DNA of 60,686 nt from DASZYT01 sp035545275 (GTDB taxonomy: Bacteria > Patescibacteriota > Saccharimonadia > Saccharimonadales > UBA4665): contig DASZYT010000009.1 of assembly GCA_035545275.1 (NCBI GenBank), forward strand, positions 1 through 60,686, given 5' to 3'. The notes under the pieces are model-generated. The model saw only the letters and a list, made by a program, of their open reading frames with translations, had not been told where the DNA came from and did not search any database. Position 1 is the first letter of the stretch. Every line of letters starts with the position of its first letter. The position numbers were made by a program, and so were the translations under genes. Shown one piece after another: positions 58,068 through 60,686 of the stretch.

Positions 58068-58352
58068 TTAATCCATATACCCTAATAACTCACTACTCAT
58101 TCGCAAAGCTTGGTCCATCTCGTCGGGGTCAAGACCGAAGTTCTCTGCGGCTTCAGCGCACAGCACGGCACACCACTCTGCCATCTCTGGTGATATAGTG
58201 TGGCCCTCCTGCAACGTCTTGGCTACCCACATGACATCCTTATCCCTCGAGGCACATACTACTTGCTGTGCCTGCTCCCCGGAAGCAGCTAAAGTTTCAC
58301 CTACCACGCTCGGGTTGGATATCATAGACAGGAATTCTTTCTCAATACTCAT
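58068..58352 (-). CDS. 94-residue hypothetical
   Basis: A soluble acidic, helical protein with several cysteines (VVCASRD, EWCAVLCAEAAE) and a C terminus (GLDPDEMDQALRMSSELL) that resembles the end of the 240-residue protein at 57260. The family is unknown. It is in the chaperone operon, between cutA and the dnaJ fragment. Confidence 0.6.
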   Translation of the reverse strand: MSIEKEFLSMISNPSVVGETLAASGEQAQQVVCASRDKDVMWVAKTLQEGHTISPEMAEWCAVLCAEAAENFGLDPDEMDQALRMSSELLGYMD

Positions 58353-58365
58353 TGCATCTATTCTA

Positions 58366-58686
58366 TCAGTTAGCTTGTAAGTTATCTTGTAGCCACGCTG
58401 TAGCCTCGGCTGAAACTTCCGTCACGGGCAGGGCTTGTAACACGAAGGTTTTGTAGCTGTGAAGTTTTGCCACCTCGGCCTCGACCTTTTTGAAGTTGTC
58501 CTGCACGCTTTCCATGAGCAGCATGATTTCTTTGGCGCTTTCTAGCTCGCCTTCCCACCAATACTTCGCCTCGATGGGCAGGAATTTGGCGCAGGCTATC
58601 AGACGCTGCTCCAGAAGATGGTCGACGATCTTCTGCGCTTCTTGCCAGCTCGCACAGGTCAGGACTAGTTCTACGAAGTTAGCCAT
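58366..58686 (-). CDS. cutA: CutA-like divalent cation tolerance protein
   Basis: This 106-residue protein matches the CutA1 trimer family: VLTCASWQEAQKIVDHLLEQRLIACAKFLPI, YWWEGELESAKEIMLLMES and LHSYKTFVLQALPV (usual form HPYExPEI). CutA is tied to copper tolerance in some bacteria; its real function is unclear. The ATG overlaps the stop of the gene before by 1 nt. Confidence 0.85.
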   Translation of the reverse strand: MANFVELVLTCASWQEAQKIVDHLLEQRLIACAKFLPIEAKYWWEGELESAKEIMLLMESVQDNFKKVEAEVAKLHSYKTFVLQALPVTEVSAEATAWLQDNLQAN

Positions 58687-59081
58687 CAATCCATTACTGC
58701 CTTAAGGGCTTGCATCAACTTGCTAGGCCCATCAACAGGCCCCTCTTCCTCTGAAGCTCCCACGATACCCACCTGACCTGTATGGGTGTTGAATTCTACG
58801 CACACTGGGCTGTCTTCCCACCAGGCATACACCCAACGTTGCCCAAGAGGCGCACCATCCTCCTCAACAACCGTTAAGATATCCCACACCTTTACGCTTG
58901 CCGCTGCCTTAGGGTCATAGCCCTGTTTCAGACGGATGCTTGAACCACGCAATCTTTCATCTATTTCCTCCCGCGGTAAGGGTAGGACCGCACTGATATC
59001 CTCATAGGGGTTCGCCCCAAAGGCTAACGTCGTGGCGTCGTGGAGAGCCTGGGTTGGTATATCAGGACACCTTTCTGTCAT
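58686..59081 (-). CDS. 131-residue hypothetical
   Basis: A soluble acidic protein containing GQRWVYAWWEDSPVCVEFNTHTGQVGIV, a beta-strand-rich region, and a C-terminal helix. No family is recognised. Three start codons lie together after AAGGAG; the third gives the best spacing. It is coupled to cutA by a TGATG overlap. Confidence 0.65.
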   Translation of the reverse strand: MTERCPDIPTQALHDATTLAFGANPYEDISAVLPLPREEIDERLRGSSIRLKQGYDPKAAASVKVWDILTVVEEDGAPLGQRWVYAWWEDSPVCVEFNTHTGQVGIVGASEEEGPVDGPSKLMQALKAVMD

Positions 59082-59144
59082 CATCACTCCTTATAGTCAC
59101 TGATGGTAGCACTGGGGTAAACCTAACGCTAGCACAAGAGGTAC

Positions 59145-59483
59145 TTATTTTTTCTGGTCGTCTGCCGCTTCGCCCGAAAGATCAGCAGCTCTGACAAACT
59201 CAACTGCAGAGGAACCATCCTCTAGCCGCCTGGCTATTCCGCCAATTGTAAGGCCGGCGATTGGTGAGCCGGGCTCCAGTGCACCCACGTGCACCTGCCA
59301 CGCCCTTTCGGGTAAGCCGCTCACGCTTAGATCGGCATCGGCGGAGCGCTGAAAATCGGCTAGACGAGCTTTGACACGCTGTTTAGTTGCGTCGTCCAGT
59401 AAGCTAAATTCTGGCCAGCCATGTACCACACCTTCAGCTCGGGCTACCTGTTCTGGGCTAGGACTACCTTCTGGGGCTGTCAT
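59145..59483 (-). CDS. 112-residue hypothetical next to dnaK
   Basis: A soluble acidic protein with a helical N-terminal half (SPEQVARAEGVVHGWPEFSLLDDATKQRVKARLADFQ) and a beta-like C-terminal half. No family is recognised. It starts 1 nt after the dnaK stop codon, so it is certainly in the dnaK operon; it may be a client, adaptor or passenger. Confidence 0.65.
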   Translation of the reverse strand: MTAPEGSPSPEQVARAEGVVHGWPEFSLLDDATKQRVKARLADFQRSADADLSVSGLPERAWQVHVGALEPGSPIAGLTIGGIARRLEDGSSAVEFVRAADLSGEAADDQKK

Positions 59484-59484
59484 G

Positions 59485-60686
59485 TTATTTTTCCTTGTCG
59501 TCGACGACTTCGCCTTCTATGGGGCCGTCGTCTTTTTTGTCGCCCTTGTCGTCAGGCTTGGCGTCTTCGGCGGGAGCTTCTTTGCTCGCCTGTTCGTACA
59601 TCTTGGCACCGATGGGCATGAGCTTGTCGTTTAGCTCTTTGGCGGCAGCCTCTAGCTCGTCTTTGGTAGCGTCTTCTTTGCCAACGACTTTTTTGGCGCC
59701 CTCGACGGCTTCGTCCAGTGTCTTTTTGTCGTCGTCGCTCAGTTTGTCACCGTTGTCGTTCTTAAGCTTTTCGGCTTGGTATACGGCGCTATCCAGCAGG
59801 TTGCGGGCTTCGACGGCCTCTTTCTTTTTCTTGTCCTCGTCGGCGTGGGCTTCGGCGTCTTTGGCCATCTTTTCGACCTCGGTCTTATCTAGGTTGCCGG
59901 AGCCCTGGATGGTGATGCTCTGTTCTTTGCCGGTGCCCTTATCCTTGGCAGTCACGTTCAGGATGCCGTTGGCATCGATGTTAAATGTCACCTCGATCTG
60001 CGGGATGCCGCGGGGGGCTGGAGGAATGCCGTCCAGCACAAAGCGGCCCAGGCTCTTGTTGCCGTCGATCATGTCGCGTTCGCCCTGAGCCACGTGGATT
60101 TCCACCTGCGGCTGGTTGTCGGCAGCGGTAGAAAATACTTCTGATTTGCTGGTAGGAATGGTGGTGTTGCGCTCGATGAGCTTGGTCATGACGCCGCCCA
60201 TGGTCTCGATGCCGAGGCTCAACGGCGTTACGTCCAGCAGCAACACGTCCTTGACGTCGCCCTGCAGCACGCCACCCTGGATGGCGGCGCCCACGGCTAC
60301 CACTTCGTCGGGGTTCACGCCCTTCATGGGGTCTTTGCCAAAGATTTGCTTGACCTTTTCCTGCACAGCCGGCATACGGGTCATACCGCCCACTAGCACG
60401 ACGGCATTGATGTCGCTGGCCTTCAGACCGGCATCCTTCAGTGCCTTTTCGCACGGTTCGGCAGTTTTGTCGATAAGCTCCTGCACCAGGCTTTCCAGCT
60501 TGGCACGGGTGAGTTTGTGCTCAAAGTGCTTGGGGCCGTCGGCGTCGGCGGTCAAAAACGGTAGGTTGACGTCGACTTCCTGCGCTGTCGACAACTCAAT
60601 CTTGGCCTTTTCGGCTTCGTCGCGCAGACGCTGCATGGCGGCGTTGTCCTCGCGGATGTCGATGCCGTGCTCTTTTTTGAACTCAT
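59485..60686 (-). CDS. dnaK: Chaperone DnaK, 5' end cut off by the window
   Basis: DnaK is the ATP-driven Hsp70 chaperone. Only the C-terminal part (about 400 residues) is in the window: the end of the ATPase domain (VLVGGMTRMPAVQEKVKQIFGK, VAVGAAIQGGVLQG), the linker (DVLLLDVTPLSLGIE), the substrate-binding domain (GIPPAPRGIPQIEVTF) and the helical lid, ending in an acidic EGEVVDDKEK. The frame runs on to the window edge. Confidence 0.97.
   Translation of the reverse strand, partial: EFKKEHGIDIREDNAAMQRLRDEAEKAKIELSTAQEVDVNLPFLTADADGPKHFEHKLTRAKLESLVQELIDKTAEPCEKALKDAGLKASDINAVVLVGGMTRMPAVQEKVKQIFGKDPMKGVNPDEVVAVGAAIQGGVLQGDVKDVLLLDVTPLSLGIETMGGVMTKLIERNTTIPTSKSEVFSTAADNQPQVEIHVAQGERDMIDGNKSLGRFVLDGIPPAPRGIPQIEVTFNIDANGILNVTAKDKGTGKEQSITIQGSGNLDKTEVEKMAKDAEAHADEDKKKKEAVEARNLLDSAVYQAEKLKNDNGDKLSDDDKKTLDEAVEGAKKVVGKEDATKDELEAAAKELNDKLMPIGAKMYEQASKEAPAEDAKPDDKGDKKDDGPIEGEVVDDKEK

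Noticed and set aside
1..60686. Recoding of UGA as glycine (SR1/Gracilibacteria code)
   Set aside because: Several real genes end at TGA (for example pilN and the 131-residue gene, where TGATG or GTGA overlaps occur), so UGA is a stop here.
1..60686. CRISPR array or cas genes
   Set aside because: No regularly spaced direct repeats were seen. The repeats found are hairpin units at three separate loci, and no Cas protein was recognised.

Overview
The window looks like ordinary chromosome from a Patescibacteria/CPR bacterium, most likely Candidatus Saccharibacteria (TM7). This is inference from gene content and style, because no rRNA or ribosomal-protein gene is present to confirm it. The signs are many short proteins, a shortened TsaB, a ComEC without its nuclease-like domain, a type IV pilus locus with MurA/MurB nearby, RNase Y, several secreted repeat proteins, and very compact spacing with 1-17 nt overlaps. 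TGA is used as a stop, so the UGA=Gly code of SR1/Gracilibacteria does not apply.

Layout. 0-7.4 kb: tRNA-Arg(CCG), small proteins, an XRE regulator, murB, a glyA-VOC pair, an HTH-MurA fusion and YggT. 7.4-13.3 kb: tRNA-Gly, tRNA-Arg(TCT), a phosphoribosyltransferase-like protein, an XTP/dITP pyrophosphatase and a 1208-residue secreted Ig-like/FG-GAP protein. 13.3-16.8 kb: tRNA-His, a P1B ATPase, two tRNA-Pro genes and a cluster of hairpin repeats. 16.8-21.2 kb: an exonuclease, a histidine phosphatase, a frameshifted HAD hydrolase, RNase Y, TsaB and TsaE. 21.1-27 kb: an anchored lamin-tail protein, a PRC-barrel protein, a GH26-like protein, recX and recA. 27-37.5 kb: type IV pilus genes (pilB, pilC, major pilin, three minor pilins, pilM, pilN, pilO). 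37.5-46.2 kb: ruvB, ruvA, ruvC, yebC, a MacB-type ABC exporter and comEC. 46.2-50 kb: a Crp/Fnr regulator, envelope proteins and tRNA-Lys. 50-55 kb: an operon of two ATP-grasp ligases and two DUF1704/MATCAP-like metallopeptidases. 55-60.7 kb: a GGDEF protein, dnaJ and dnaK, with five small genes between the chaperones.

Working together. Pilus genes, ComEC, RecA/RecX and RuvABC fit DNA uptake and recombination. The secreted Ig-like, LTD, GH26 and Gmad2 proteins and the enlarged minor pilins fit attachment to a host cell. That is plausible for an epibiont, but it is inference.

Four patterns stand out. (1) The ATP-grasp plus MATCAP-like operon could be a bacterial ligase/peptidase peptide-tagging cycle. 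(2) A covarying, pseudoknotted leader of about 130 nt sits 1 nt upstream of tRNA-Arg(TCT), tRNA-His and tRNA-Lys. (3) At least 17 genes have a -10 box ending 6-9 nt before the ATG, which predicts leaderless mRNAs. (4) A hairpin repeat of about 60 bp occurs five times at three intergenic loci.
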